Below are positions 34,661 through 47,912 of a stretch of DNA of 64,000 bases, piece by piece. This stretch comes from Bettongia penicillata ogilbyi. Its lineage: Eukaryota > Chordata > Mammalia > Diprotodontia > Potoroidae. The notes beneath the pieces were generated by a model. The model searched no databases, was not told where the DNA came from, and was given only the letters and a program-made list of their open reading frames with translations. The DNA lies in NCBI GenBank assembly GCA_023548195.1, contig JAJHZJ010000009.1, positions 5,172,715 through 5,236,714 on the forward strand, in the 5' to 3' direction. The stretch's first letter is position 1. Each line of letters starts with the position of its first letter. Position numbers and translations under genes: made by a program.

Positions 34661-36302
34661 GAATTATAAAGAACCTACTCAGATATTCCCCAACTGCATA
34701 TTGGGGCAACCAGAGACAACAAACTTTACTTCTGGCTATGTCATAATCCAGTGCTATTTTGGAAGGATTTGGCAAATCCTGGGTGGTTCTGGAATCCTCC
34801 TCCTACTCTATGCCAGTGACATGGGGGCATGAAGCTGCATCATTTAAAAGAAGAGACAGCTTCCAACTTCCCTCCTTCCTTCAAACTTACAGGTAGCATC
34901 ACCAAACACTGAAATGTCCAGTGAGGGGGGGTCATGGGATAAACTGGTCCTTCTCCACTATGGCATTATGGCAACCACTCTCAAATGGCAATTAGAGTAA
35001 GGGAGTCCACTAAACAAGCTTGCTCCTGGGTCCTTCACTTCTTTTTCCATATTGTGTTGCCTTTCTTGAGTAGGTATACATCCTTAATATGGGTGTGTAC
35101 AGGCTTAGAGGTATTCTTATGGGTACAAGAGGTCTGAAGGCCACTGAATTGTGGCAAAAGCAGGATTCTTTGGAGAAAATGATCATTAACAGGAGAATGA
35201 CAAAGAGGTATTTGGACAGTGCAGACCCAAAGTGAAATGTTGCCATGGCTATCCAGTGGTCCCACAAACTGCTCCATGCTCTGATGAGGTTTAATTGACA
35301 ACTTCCCAGGAGACATTGTAAGAGTAGGTATAAATTAAATTTCTGAATCTTCTTTTAAGCATAAAATTCCAACTCATGTCAATAAACATAATCATAGAAA
35401 GCTGCCGTGAATAGATAATAAATATAAATAAAGTGTGAATAAATTCTTAAACAATTTGAAAGCAATGGACATCAGATAAAGACAGATAATATCACAAAGG
35501 AAATACCTTGTAATTGACTGAAAGTATCATACACACCTCTGGGATTACATATAAAAATATCAGCCAGGCCAAACAATGAATAGGTGTAGTGCTTGAAGAG
35601 TTCCAATTCAAAGGATTCTAGTTTGAGGGCGAATGAATCATTCCTGGTCAATCCTCTCAAAAAGACTAGCCTAGTAGTAGGCGGTGCCTCTAGCCAGGAT
35701 CCCAGATACTAGACCAGTAGGAAATGGCACATCCAGCCAAAAGTGACTGTAATCCAGGAAAAGCAGGGTCAGGAAGCAGGATGATCTTAGTAGAGAAGGG
35801 CACAACCAATAGGGGAGGGTCAGGGAGAAGGGAAAGAGAATCTTAGAATAGGAAAAAGGCACTGGGGGGAGGAGGGGAGGCAAAAGGCCAGCAAAGATAA
35901 ACTTAGTCAATGATATGGTTTTCCTAAAGACCAACCTCAAATTCATCAAATTGATACGCTCATGTTTCTTACCTATAGAAAGTGGCATGCTCCCTATGTT
36001 AGTATTAATTATAGGATTAGAAGAGACTCTCGTGATGTGGTAGAATCAATTAGCACTCACATTTCAATTATAATCTCTTTCACACATTCAATTGGTCAGA
36101 CATCCAGCACTTCAGGTGGGAAATATAACCTGATGTAAGAACATGCTGGGAGATCTGTTCTTAGCTGCTTGGGACATCTTCTAAATTGAGGCATATCTTC
36201 CAAGTATCACCTCCTGCACTGAGTTAGCCACCAGGTTGAGGGGTGAAGAGAGGAAAAAGACAATGGTCAATGTATATTTCCTACAGCAAAAAAAAATAAA
36301 AT

Positions 36303-36305
<3 letters not shown>
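34661..36305. other. unassigned 1.6 kb
   Basis: No repeat recognised with confidence. Minus-strand frames of 85-105 codons (35010-35316, 35671-35988) have no domain that I can name. The second is Leu/Pro/Ser-rich, as expected from the GA-rich plus strand. Confidence 0.35.

Positions 36306-36398
<93 letters not shown>
36306..36398. repeat. (AC)n then (AT)n compound microsatellite
   Basis: About 27 AC units run without interruption into about 19 AT units at 36361. Confidence 0.97.
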
Positions 36399-36401
<3 letters not shown>

Positions 36402-36419
36402 ACTAAGTCAAATTGTCAT

Positions 36420-37000
36420 GGTGACTCGATCATTCTCTTAGGATTGGACCCTTTTTTCCTCTACCCCTTCATTTCCAAAACTCTGAAAGTAGTCGTGTAC
36501 TAACAAAATAAACTCTGCTTCCTCTCCGTTCATTCACTCCTAAACTTCTGGCATTCCGGATTTCCTTCCCACCACTCGATTCAAACTGCTTTCTCTAAGG
36601 TCACTCATGACCCTCTCACTGCTAAATCGAATGTCATTTTTCCAACGTTCATCTTCCTCTTTGAATCATTTGACATTATTGATCACTGTCCCTCCTGACA
36701 CTTATTGTTCCCATGGCATCTGTGACTGAACCCTTTAGTAATTCTTCTGCCCCTCTGAGAGCCCCGTCTTGGTTTCCTTTTCTTCCTCCTCAACTATCTC
36801 CTGCCCTCATAATGAATACGAATAGGCTGACGTGGAGTGCTCTTATGTTCTCTTAACTCTCTCATAACCTCCTGTGAATTCTCCTATGGGGGTGAGTCCT
36901 AGGTCTATTTCTCCAGCTCTCGTCCCAGCCCAAATCTCTCGTTCTATTTCCAACTGCCTCCAAGATATCTCCACATGGATAAATTCTTGCAACTTGAGAT
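36420..37000 (+). mobile_element. L2 LINE, decayed end of ORF2
   Basis: 'cgattcaaactgctttctcta', 'aggtcactcatgaccctctc', 'atttgacattattgatcact', and 'tccaactgcctccaagatat' follow L2 ORF2 order upstream of its 3' region. Many CpG dinucleotides remain. Confidence 0.65.
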
Positions 37001-37635
37001 GTGGACCATGAAACTTTCTTGCTTTTTGTCTGCCCAGACCATTGGGCACCAGTGGGCAAACAGCTATTATCCATTGTGGAAGTGGAAGCACTGATGTAGA
37101 GGTCCCTCAGCATGAGGAGGCGGAGGGCATTACCTATATAGATACAGTTTCTTCATTTTGGGAAAAGGGGTTACATGACCCAGGAATACATGTATAGTGT
37201 AGCCAAAAATGCTATTTAGGCATCTCAAAAACAAAAAAGAATACTATCATTAATAAAATCAAAATTAGTACAAGACTAGGAGAATGAATAAAAATAAAAA
37301 TTCATGTGGCATGCAAGTGAAATAACTCAGTTCTAACCTAGCAAAATAAATTACTGATAAAGAAAATTGAATAATGGCCATAGACACTGACTGTGATAAT
37401 TTCATTCAGAAATTTAACTACTATAAGTCATTATCAACACAAGGAAAACAAAAGAACTTAAAAACAGCATCAGCCTGTTTTTAAGAATAATTAATATTTA
37501 ATTAAAATGATTAATTTTAAAATTAATTAATTTTAGATTTAATTCAGTCTGTTCTAATAATTTGATCAAAAATTAAATCAGTTAAAAGAATTTTTAGAAT
37601 TTTAACTTAAAATAATCTTATCATAATAAACATTT
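37001..37635. other. unassigned, very AT-rich after 37230
   Basis: 37485-37600 is a run of TTAATTAA/AATTAATT-like units with short palindromes. No element recognised. Confidence 0.4.
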
Positions 37636-37639
37636 GATA

Positions 37640-37865
37640 ATAATCAGTCATCATTTATATTGCACTTTAGGGTTTGCAAAACACTTTACAAATATTATTT
37701 TGTTTGATCCTTACAACAACCCTGACAGAAAGATTATTATCCCCACTTTATAGATGAGAAAATTGAGGCAGAGAGACTTTAAGTGATTTGCTCATGGTCA
37801 CATAGCTAGTAAGTGTCTGAAACTGGACTTGAACTCAGGTCTTCCTGACTCCAGGTCCAGCACTC
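37640..37865 (-). mobile_element. MIR/MAR-type SINE, nearly full length
   Basis: 'gggtttgcaaaacactttaca', 'ttatccccactttatagatg', 'ctcatggtcacatagctagta', 'tgaactcaggtcttcctgac'. Confidence 0.85.
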
Positions 37866-38399
37866 ACGAACTGACTCCTATGTTCTAGGCATTTGTGACT
37901 CAAGCATCCCATTTTCACTTGAGGGTAGTGCTGATTGATAGAGACTTGCTTTACAGATGACCACCTTCGAGGAAGACATAGGGTCTGGGGAAGCTTATCC
38001 TGAGTTCTGGTAGGAGACATACTTACTGGGATGTCTAGGAATCATGTTGATTTTTTTTCCTAGAAAGGCTGATGCTTGTATTGTCAAATAGATAATTTAA
38101 TACTATAGATTTATAAAAGATGATTGTATGCATTGAAGGATATAAATCTGATTTAGTGTTTCTGTTCCAGTAGTCAGCATATGTGACACCAAATTAGTTT
38201 AGCATGTACATGATGTTACAGTTGACTTACACACTAAGCAAAGAGAGAAGGCAGTCAAAACCAACACTTCTTTAGAATATATATTCATATGTAAAATCTT
38301 CCTGAGAAGAACAACAAAAGATTATGAGCAGGATTGTATTACAAAATAGAGAAGTAATAGAGGGTAAAAAATAATCTAAATAAGGCTCAGCAAGGAACC
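37866..38399. other. unassigned sequence
   Basis: No repeat or gene recognised. Confidence 0.4.
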
Positions 38400-38550
38400 C
38401 ACTAAGTATACATGCATACATATGTGTGTATAATTTTATATATACATATATATTGTGTGTATGCTTAATATATACATATGTATACACACATCAATGCCTA
38501 TAAACATATGTGTATATATATTATGTGTATATGCTCACACACACATACAT
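38400..38550. repeat. low-complexity TATA/CATA tract
   Basis: Imperfect ATACATATG-like units, source of an IYVYI frame on the minus strand. Confidence 0.85.
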
Positions 38551-38554
38551 GGAT

Positions 38555-38645
38555 TTTTAGGTAGAAATCTGACCTCATTCCAATCTGGGATCAAATATCG
38601 CATGTGACGCACACTGGCTGTGTGACCCTAGGCAAGTCTTAACTT
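38555..38645 (+). mobile_element. MIR-type SINE core
   Basis: 'ctggctgtgtgaccctaggca' with a diverged head. Confidence 0.65.
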
Positions 38646-38794
38646 CTTATTCCTCCTAGAAATTCTCTAAGTCTTTAATCTGCAGGTTAGTTGCTGATCA
38701 TCTGGACAGTTTTCTCATGAGGGAGCTCCCTACACACATGAAATCATGGGTCCATTTAAAAAAAACTAACCTGCATCTATCAGAAAATACCTCA

Positions 38795-38880
38795 ATAGGT
38801 CTTGGAAATCATTTATCTAGATGTTCCTTAGCAGAGCACCTGGCAAATAGGTGCTTAATAAATTCCAGTTGACTGACTTC
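38795..38880 (+). mobile_element. L2 3' tail
   Basis: 'agcagagcacctggcaaatag' followed by 'gtgcttaataaattcc'. Confidence 0.6.
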
Positions 38881-40069
38881 CAAAGATGAAGCTCATGTCC
38901 CATCCATATCTGCCTATCCTGTGCAACTGCTGTGCATGTCTTCTCATGAATTCACTACAGGGGATTCTCCTGACATGCCAAAGGCATATTGTTTTCTCTC
39001 AATGTTACAAATGCACAATATCAAACTGTGCACTTGTCAGTTGTCACTCTTGCCACTTAAATATCTTCTTTTCCTATCACACATTAGTCTGATATCTTTC
39101 ACTCTTGGTTTTCAAAGTTCTTCACTGAATATGTGATTCAGTCTTCTCATACCCACCCTATACCTCTTTGCAACCCTGTGACTAACATCCATTTTCAATT
39201 CTTTGGAAACTAGTGGTAATAGTCAAGATAGAATATTGGTATTAAAAAGATGGTCAAAGATCAGAGTCATTAAAGGAGTTTTACAGTATTTTAAAGTAAA
39301 TCCAACTTATCCTGCTCCTCTTTAATTCTAGGCTGCACTCATCATCTCTGGGAAGACAAGCTTTATAGGTTGTCCATCCATCTACATGTCATAATTAGAT
39401 AATAGACATGTTGGTATTTATCATTTATCCACTTGGTTTTTCTTGCATGGATAGTCAGGTCAGAAGGAGGCTCATAAAACATGTATAAATTTCTTTTTTG
39501 GACTCTAAGTTGATTGGTAAGTTTTCTTTCATCCATGTAGTGATCTTCAAACAGCTCCTTTCCCCTTCCTCCTGATCAGTATTATTTCATTTCTTCAGAA
39601 TTTCTTTCTTCAGAATTTACCAACCCTTATGGGCTGACTTCCTTCTTATCTGTTCTTATTCCAAATATTTGAAATTTACTCAAGAGTGAATGTTAGAGCA
39701 TGGCTCCATGAGGTCATCTCTAAGGTTCCTTCCAGCTCCAAGTCTATGATCTTGAATGACTATTTAAACTCTGATTAACTGCTTTGAATCATTTACGCTC
39801 CAATAACAAGCTTTAGTTTGTTAGATTATGCCCTAGATAAAGTAAATAAGTTTCCTCTTCCCTCTTTGGGCTTTGGTTGTATCCTTACGATTGCAGACAG
39901 GAGAGATATTTTTTCCATCCCATTCTCAAATATTAGTTTACATGTTTGCTTATTTATTTTGTTTTCCCCGAGGCCCTTAAGATAAAATTGTAAATGTCAA
40001 GAAAATCTCATCTCATCTGATGCATTTCATTTCAAGGCGTATGGCAGACATCCCGGTATATAATAGAAC
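38881..40069. other. unassigned 1.2 kb
   Basis: Short MIR-like tail near 39710-39755 ('aaggttccttccagctcca'). Otherwise nothing recognised. Confidence 0.35.
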
Positions 40070-40965
40070 CACAGAATTTCAGGGTTGAAGAAGCCTTGCT
40101 GACCATCTACACCAAGCTATATGTGAACAAGGATACCTTGAATCACATGCTTAATTCAGCATCGATTCCTGTGGAAGACCTTGTAGACCTATAGTGATGG
40201 ACAACCCATTAACTTCAGAAGTATCCTGTTCCACCCTTGGAAGGCTCGCATTGTTAGGAAATTTGTTCTGCCTAATATCAAGCCTAACTCTCTTCTTTGA
40301 AACATTCTCCCCTTCCTCCTAGGCCCTTTGACAAGGCTAACCTTTTTTTTCCATGTGATGATTCCTCATCTATAGGAAAATCCACTATCACATCCCCTGT
40401 AAGACCCGTACTGGGTGCCCTCCTCTGGATACTCATTAGCTTATCAACCATCCTAAAGTGGATTGCTCAAAACAGAGCATAGGACTCCAGATATATCTGA
40501 AAGGATGTATCATGGTAAGGCCATTACCTCCTTCTTCTCAGATGTCAGATCTCCTTTAAAGGACTCTGGGTTCATACTAACATTTTTGGCTGTTCTCTCC
40601 CACCCTCATAGTGAGCTTGTAGGTCATTAAAATACTTAGATCTTTTCCAGATGAACTGTTTTTCTAGGCTAGCCTAGCCTACTTCTTATATTTGTGGTTG
40701 ATTTATTTCAAAATACTATTATTTAAAGCTTTACACTTCATCTTATTTTGTGTGATCCAATAGTCTAGATTTTTTTTTAATTCTGATTCTGACATCCATT
40801 ATATTCAATATTATCTCAACTTTAAGCATGGTTAAAGATCGATGCCTTTAGCCAAATCACTGGTGACAGAGTTTAAAAGGACAAGACTAAGTATATATCC
40901 CTGAAGCACTCCACTGAAGATCTCATTCAAATTTGGCATTAATCGATTTCTAAACTTTCAAAAGT
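40070..40965 (+). mobile_element. L3/CR1-type LINE 3' region, about 900 bp
   Basis: Landmarks in order: 'atagtgatggacaacccatta', 'ttgttctgcctaatatcaagc', 'gtgccctcctctggatactca', 'aggactccagatatatctg', 'acttagatcttttccagatga', 'tatccctgaagcactccac', 'ggcattaatcgatttc'. The best-preserved L3 copy here. Confidence 0.8.
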
Positions 40966-41639
40966 ATTATTATATAATAACAATTACACAATAATTTAGT
41001 CTTCTGCCTCCCTCAGTCTTAGCATCTTCCAAGTCCTTCTTTTGAAAGCTCTTGTTTCAAAGTCACACTATAAAACAAAAGCCCAAAGACTTGGGGAAAT
41101 CTCTCTGTAATCCTTGGTGCATTGGCCTCTGTCACAAAGACAAAACTGTCTCCTGAAACCCAAATGTTCTCCCAACAAAGACTTCTACCTGGAAATCTGG
41201 GCCATTCGTTATACTTTTTCTCTCTTTCACTTGCTAACAATGATCCTATTAAAGCACTGTCCTTTGAAGAGATAATAGATTCTAGTTCTAGAAGAGTGCC
41301 TTAAATATAGCAGTTGCTTAATAAATTTCTATTGAATAATTGAGCAAGCGTAACAGAAAGACCACTGGATTCTATTAGCTGTGTGATCTTGGCAAAGGGT
41401 GATCCATAGACAGCTTTTAGCAGCTGAGGAACCAATTGTTAAATTTTCAGTATTCCATCTTGGAAACTGGCAAATGGTAAAGAAAAAAAATCAGGGTTTG
41501 ATTGTTTTGTTTATTATCTAAAGTTAAGAGAGTGATGGATAAATTATTAATAATAAATCATTAACAATTTTAAAGTTAAAGTTTGTCCTGCGTACATTCC
41601 CCCCCAGAGAACTGGCTGTAAAACATTTGAGAGGACATC
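40966..41639. other. unassigned; L2 3' tail at about 41290-41340
   Basis: 'atagcagttgcttaataaatt' is an L2-type end. The rest is not recognised. Confidence 0.4.
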
Positions 41640-41944
41640 ATTGGATCTTAGTAAAATCACTGTTCTTTTCCAGGTCACATTTTCCTCATCTTCAAAACAA
41701 GGATGTTGAACTAAATGATCTCATAAGATCTCTTCCAGTTTTACTGGAAGTATTTTCACTGGTCAGTGGGGAAGGAGAGCCACATAAAAATGGATGTTTT
41801 GTTTTATTGACATGACTTGCCAGTCAGAAGATCTGGGTTCTAGACCAAATTCTAACACTCAATAATTGCGCAACCTTAGACAAGTCACCTCACTTCTGGA
41901 TGTCAATTTCCTCATCTGTAAAATGAGGTGAGAGAGTCAACGTT
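41640..41944 (+). mobile_element. two MIR-type SINE fragments
   Basis: 41640-41750: 'gtcacattttcctcatcttca', 'gatctcttccagttttac'. 41815-41944: 'cttagacaagtcacctcac', 'caatttcctcatctgtaaaat'. Confidence 0.7.
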
Positions 41945-42104
41945 ATAGAATCATACATTGTCAGCTGGAAGGGACGTGACAGGTCATTTCATCCAATCCT
42001 TTCATTTTATTGATAAAGCCTGGGAAAATGAAGTGCTTTACTCTAGGAAGTGGCAGAATTGGGATTCTAATCTTGTTTTTTGTTTCCAAAACTTCTTCCA
42101 CTAG
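41945..42104 (-). mobile_element. MIR/L3-like SINE
   Basis: 'agaatcatacattgtcagctg', 'gaagggacgtgacaggtcatt', 'atccaatcctttcatttt'. Confidence 0.65.
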
Positions 42105-42680
42105 TATTCCCAAAGGTCTATAAAACCATGCATACCCTTTGACCTACTGCTAGGTCTATAACCCAAAAGAGATAAAAAACAAAAAGGAAAAGGACCTATA
42201 TGTATAAAAATAGAGCAACTCTTTTCGAGGAGTAAAGAATTAGAAGTTGAGGGGAAACCCATTAACTGAGGAATGACTGAAAAATTTGTGGTATTATGGT
42301 GGAATACTACTATACTGCAAGAAATGATGAACAGGATGCACTAAAAAAAAAAAACAAAAACAAAAAAAAACCCTGAAAAGACTTGCATGGGTTGATGCAA
42401 AGTGAAATAAATGTCCTATGAACAAAGCAACAGCAACATCATAAGATGACCAGCTGTGAATGACTTAACTATTCCCAGATCCAGAACAACTCTGAAAGGC
42501 TTATGATGAAACAATGTTATCCATTCCCAGAGAAAGAACTGATGCTGTCTGAATATAGATTGCAGCATACTTATTTTTTTTACTTTCAAAAAAATTTAAA
42601 TGAACCTGTCTCTCTGACCACCTGTTTGATCTTGGACTATTTTTTCAGGGGTAAAAGGTACTATTTAGACAGATTTTTAA
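42105..42680 (+). mobile_element. L1 LINE, end of ORF2 and 3'UTR
   Basis: 'aaccatgcataccctttgacc', 'tgctaggtctataacccaaaa', 'gactgaaaaatttgtggtatt', 'gaaatgatgaacaggatgca', 'ttcccagagaaagaactgat'. An internal A-rich insertion (about 42343-42370) may be slippage. Confidence 0.85.
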
Positions 42681-42965
42681 TCACAAGGTGACCCCATGCT
42701 CTTTCTCATCCAAATGCTAATATTTTTCCACACAGCTTGTCATGATGAAGTCAGTTAGAAATTAAGTTCTAATTGTCCAGGGACTGGGGAACATTTCAAT
42801 TCACTTTTCAATTATTTTCCAAAATGGGGGATAAAATCTCCAGTTCTTTAAGAATGTGAGATTTCATCAGAGTAGCAACTATTCTACTGATAAGGATTCT
42901 TCCTTAGAAGAACTGGGGGATAAGAAGCTAACATGGAAGCTCTATGGTGAGGGGATCCAGGAAAT

Positions 42966-43135
42966 AATAGCTAGTAGCTAACATTTTAGAGTTTGCAAAA
43001 TACCTAACAAATGTTATTTCATTTGATCCGTTTGCTTTACAACCCTGTGAGGATGGTCCAATTATCTCCTAGCTGAGGAACTGAAAGGTGGGAAGTTATA
43101 TAGCCCAGCTATTTAGCCCTGGGAAATTCCAAAGA
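42966..43135 (-). mobile_element. MIR-type SINE
   Basis: 'tagagtttgcaaaataccta', 'ctttacaaccctgtgagga', 'gctgaggaactgaaagg'. Confidence 0.65.
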
Positions 43136-43139
43136 AGTT

Positions 43140-43325
43140 ACACCCATATTTGTTGTTGTCTGTCTTTTGTTCTGGAAGACACCAGTGACATCAGGAAGGT
43201 AATATCTTGACTTGCAAGTGAACTGGATTTAAGTGAGGCAGAGCTGAGCAAAGTCTTCTGCCTCCCTCTGTTCCCCAGAGTCATCAGAGAAAAAGATCAG
43301 GACAACTGGTGATGGCCATGGAAAC
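43140..43325 (-). mobile_element. SINE-B
   Basis: Antisense of the SINE-B 3' domain: 'tgttctggaagacaccagtg', 'acttgcaagtgaactggattt', 'tcaggacaactggtgatggcc'. Confidence 0.75.
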
Positions 43326-44510
43326 AGTAGGAAACTTTGATCTTTTTAAACTGAAATCTTTTCCAGGTCTCAGTTTATCTGAGAGAGCACCCATTCAGTA
43401 ATTAAAGGCTAGGAAAGAATGAAAGCAAAAGATAACTTAGTTTGCTTTCACAAAAGAATCAATCTGGGAGGGGAAGACTCTGTGTCTATGTGTATATACC
43501 TACTGTCACAGAAGATGGGCTGCACCAAAATTAGAGTTTCATCCCAACATCATTGAAAACACATTTAGGTGAAATTGAAAACACTTTAAGACAATGGATG
43601 TGGCACAATTCTACCTGGCAGATGAGAACCAGATCCCACAAGAAATTTCCAGCTGCCATTTAATTTTTAAAGTAAAACACCTAATGAGCTTCTAGGGCAT
43701 AACAGTTAAAGCAAACGAGCATTGAATCACCTCCAAGCAGAGCTGAGTGATTTGTAGCTATTTCTTTCTCTAAGTCAGCTATTGCATTTTCAAAATGGCC
43801 CCCTTATTTGATGATGTCACAGCAAGAGAGATTGAGAGGCCTTTTACCTTGAATTGCAGTGTCAGACACTTACTAAGATACCCTTTTTTCAAAATAGTAT
43901 TTGATAGTGACATTTATCAGTAGTTGAGGCAGCCTGGAATGTGTGTTCCAATATATAAATTCACTTTGGAGGCTTGAAGTCCAGTGATCCTTAGAAAAAC
44001 TACTCAATATGTTAGTTAGGTATGTAACCCAGACCACAAAACAAATGATTGACTTTTTTTCAAAAAAGTCAGACCCATTCAAATCTATGCATGAAGTGTT
44101 GTTTCCTATAATGGGCCTCAAAAGCATGAGTCCTTTAACACAGAGTCTACAAAGGGGGTCCATGGATCGATCAATGTCAAGGAATTTGTGAATTTAAATG
44201 GTGGGGGAAACAGAAAATCACATCTTCCTTTTTACTAACTGCTAGCTGAAATTTAGCATTTCCTTCTATTTTGAATGTAGGCAACAAAATATCATTCTGA
44301 GAAGATCTATAAATGTCAGACTCCATAACATAAAATATTAAGAACTCCTGACTTTAAATATGCATTAGAGCAATAGTCCCCAAACTTTTTTTTTTTATAT
44401 AAATCCTATCAGGAAAAAAGACAGCATGCACCTCAATGTGTCTATTTTCCTGTTTGTAAATAATATACATTTAGAACTATACAAATAATCATATACCTTA
44501 TACAATTTAC
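43326..44510. other. unassigned 1.2 kb
   Basis: A scrap of SINE may sit at 43835-43880 ('gtgtcagacacttactaaga'). Paired frames at 43873-44191 are chance overlaps without motifs. Confidence 0.35.
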
Positions 44511-44905
44511 ACAGAAATAAAGTGATATTTGATCCTAGAGGCAACAGTGAGCTGTTAGATCGCATTTATTAAGGGAGTAACATGATCAGACCTGCCTTTT
44601 AGGACAATCACTTTGGTTATGTGAAGGGTGAGTTAGAGAAGAGAAAGAAACAAAGCAGGAAGTTCATATTAGGAGAATATTGCAATAGTTCAGGTGGGAA
44701 GTGATATCTTCCTAAATGAGGGTTGTGGTGGCATGAATAACCAGCAGATGAGAGATATGTGGAAGGAAAAACAATAAGATTTGGCCATTGATTAGATATG
44801 AGGGGGTGAGAGAGAATGAGAAGTCAACCATGCCATGGAGGTTGTAAGCATCTGGGTAACAGGACATATGGCGGTGCCTTCTACTGAAAGGAGAAGTTTA
44901 GAAGA
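44511..44905 (-). mobile_element. L2 LINE fragment
   Basis: Antisense L2: 'agtaacatgatcagacctgcc', 'aggacaatcactttggttatg', 'agaatattgcaatagttcagg', 'gattagatatgagggggtgag'. Confidence 0.75.
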
Positions 44906-46205
44906 TATGTAATATCTTTTGAGGAAATACAGTGTAATGATATTTAGGATACAATTAACAATCTATCCATGACCATGAATCCTGTGTGATTTATGCTCTC
45001 CTACCCCAAATTGCTGATTACTCATTTACAACCATAGCATCTGTCCTTCAAAGTGTCTGCCAGTTATAAGATAATCTGGGGTATATAGATTGAATTTACC
45101 CACTGTCACCTGCCCAACTTCTGTGGGTAGCTGCCCTGAGGGCAGAAGAAGAGTATGGAAGGTTTATGTAGCACAAGGACGGAGCAGAGTGGGGGAAGAG
45201 GAGGAAATACGAAATGACAGGTTAAGTATGGCTACGTGTATCAGACGTAAGACCCACCACTGAGGTCCTTATTTTGGAGACCATTGCTCTACAACACTTA
45301 TTCTATGGGAATTAGGGGAAAAGAATCCCAATTCTTTTCTACTCCTAACAGTAACATCCTTCCCCTGCGTCAAAACAATGGGAGCCTGTAATCCTCCACC
45401 ACTACACCATTGTACAAAGTTCTAGAAGAGCAGTGTAAGGGTAGAGAGGGAAAGCATAGGAGATTAAAAGGCCAGACGCTGGTATGTGAGTTCCAGGCTA
45501 AGGGGGTTTGCTGAAATGAGGCTATGAGGTGGGAGGCTGGGGTAAAGAATGCTAGGGAAGGATGAGGGGAGGGAATGAAAAGCAGAGCTGGGATAAGATT
45601 TATCTTCTCATGGGCCAGTTAGCAATTTCAGTGAAGCCTAAAGTCTATGCCAGCAGTGCATGGCTTTTAGCTTCCGATGAACTAAAGATAGGTTTAAGAT
45701 TAGCTTGAGGAGAGTTGAGACTGTCTGAGAAATTTTAGTAGAACCCTGGTCCTTGTCTCTCTTTCTCTCCTCTTTTCCCTCATTACTTACTGCTGCTGAT
45801 TTTTTGAGTTATCACAAACCCAGCAAATTGTCCCACCTGAAGTATACATGTATCTATAATCCACATGTTATATATTATACATATATTACCTATTATATAC
45901 ACATATATGCAGATGCAATACATTATATAAATATCAATGAGAGTGTGTTATAAAACTATTATATTAGCAGTCACCTAACTACTAGTAGTCTCTAACTCAT
46001 CAGTGAGTTTGAGACCGTTAGTTACCCTCCATCTAGTGGAGCCCATCTACTGAGACAGTGTTATTGGAAGGCGACTGCTGTGCATGCCACAGCTTCTTGG
46101 AACCACAGGTGAGAGTTTGACACCAAAGATGGATGAGAAGCGACTAATCCTCCTGAACACCCCATACATTCTAGAACTAGGAAAGATCTAAAATTAAAGC
46201 TGGCA
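44906..46205. other. unassigned 1.3 kb
   Basis: Contains a TATA/CATA tract at about 45845-45930. 45100-45260 and 45420-45600 are purine-rich. Nothing recognised. Confidence 0.35.
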
Positions 46206-46660
46206 CCATGCCCATTGATGAAGCAACAACTAAACAAATTGTCATAAAGGAATGAAATGGAATATCGTGAGGAATTCAGAGAACCATGGAAAGACATATA
46301 TTAATGGAGGCAGCAGAAGCAGGAAAGCAATGTGCAGAATAACCTCAACCATGTAAATGGAGAGAACAGTAAAATGAAACTCAATGTTGTATAATTATAA
46401 TGCCCAAGCTTGAACCTGGAAAAGAGATAAGAAAATGCGTTTCATCTTTTTTTTTTTTTTAACAGGTCAGGGACTATGGTTATGGGATGTTACATATTGT
46501 CAGACACAGTACATTGGTTGGATTTGCTGACCTTTTTTAAAAAAGGTTTTTATAAGGTAAGATTTGTTGAACAAGGAAGAGGTATATTCAGAAATGAATT
46601 TGTTGTAAATGCAAAAGACATAAATAAAACTTTTTCAAAGTGAAAAATGAACACTTAAAA
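46206..46660 (+). mobile_element. L1 LINE 3' end
   Basis: 'actaaacaaattgtcataaag', 'atgaaatggaatatcgtgag', 'aagagataagaaaatgcg', 'gtcagacacagtacattggt', then 'cataaataaaactttttc' as the terminal signal and A-rich end. Confidence 0.8.
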
Positions 46661-46869
46661 ATAGCAGGCTTCTACATAGTAATCTTACTTCTTCCATGTG
46701 AGTTTCTCCCTTTCCTTGAACTCTCCTTCCTCATACGATAGCCTCCCCAGCAGCATCTCAAAGATACCCTAGTGCCTCCAGGATACCCCAACACATCCTT
46801 CTCTCCCCTGAGGTCTCCTGCTCCTCTACTCAACTGAATTTGCTTCAGACAGTTGATAAGAGAACATCT

Positions 46870-47105
46870 CTTGGCTATAATGGCACAGTGGTTAGAGCAC
46901 TCAGCCTGGATTCAGGAAGACCTAGGTCCAAATCTGGCCTCAGTCACTTATTGCTTTGTGATCCTGAGCAAGTCACTTAACCCTGTTTACCTCAGTTTCC
47001 TCATCTGTAAAATGAGCTGGAGAAGGAAATGGCAAATTACTCCAGTGTCTTTGCCAAAAATATTCCCATTGGGGTTAGAGTTAGACATAAATGGAAAACA
47101 ACAAC
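46870..47105 (+). mobile_element. SINE-A, nearly full length
   Basis: 'ctataatggcacagtggttag', 'cctgagcaagtcacttaaccc', 'gagctggagaaggaaatgg'. Confidence 0.85.
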
Positions 47106-47139
47106 TTGGCTGCATGTCCCCAGCATAATAATCACCCAG

Positions 47140-47275
47140 TTCAGCCACTCTGATACTCCCTAAATTGCTTGACTTTAGAAAGGTCACATCCTTTCTCTGA
47201 GTTTCACTTTTCTCATTCACTAAGCAAGTGGGTGGGCCTACGTAAACCTTAAGGTCCTTCCTGGATTCACCATTC
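47140..47275 (+). mobile_element. MIR-type SINE fragment
   Basis: 'gactttagaaaggtcacatcc', 'tctgagtttcacttttctc', 'ttaaggtccttcctgg'. Confidence 0.6.
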
Positions 47276-47912
47276 AACAGATTGTATTATTTCCTCAGGC
47301 TTAACATTTAAGTATCTTATTTATTGAAACACAAACTTGTCTACTTTTTCCTCCCCAGAGGATACATGCTGAATGTACAGGATAATGAAGTGAGGGAGAT
47401 GAGTATTGCCAAGGTGTCATTGCCACTGCAATCTGATGTAACATCATGGAAGAAAATAAATCCTCTAATTAAAAGGACTGCTTACAAATAAGATTAAATC
47501 TGCCTTGCTGTTGTTAGAGAAAATGGAGATGATTTGCTTTCATAAAGAATACCTGCTGCTCTGAGACCAAAACACAAGCAGCAGGCAGACTTCTAATCAA
47601 CAGAAACATTCTCATCTTCCCCACCTTCCCAGGACTGAGCTGCAAGACAGTATGAATTGGAATTGTACCTCCCTGCTGGTGCCATTCAGTGTAGTGCTGA
47701 CAGTTGATAGCTTTTTTTTCAGTTTCCCATGGAAATTAGGAGAGTATCCCATGCCTACAAGGATGACCTTCAGTCAGGAGACATGGCCAGAGCTGTAGGT
47801 GGTGAAGAAAGGGGACAGAAAGCAGCTGACTTGTGAGTTTGTTTCAAGAGATGAATTCGAAGATTCTACTTACCTAGAACTAACGAAACCCTCAACTGGA
47901 GGAAAATCAAAG
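47276..47912. other. unassigned sequence before the solo LTR
   Basis: No repeat recognised. The 61-codon frame 47799-47984 runs into the LTR and is not a gene. Confidence 0.4.
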
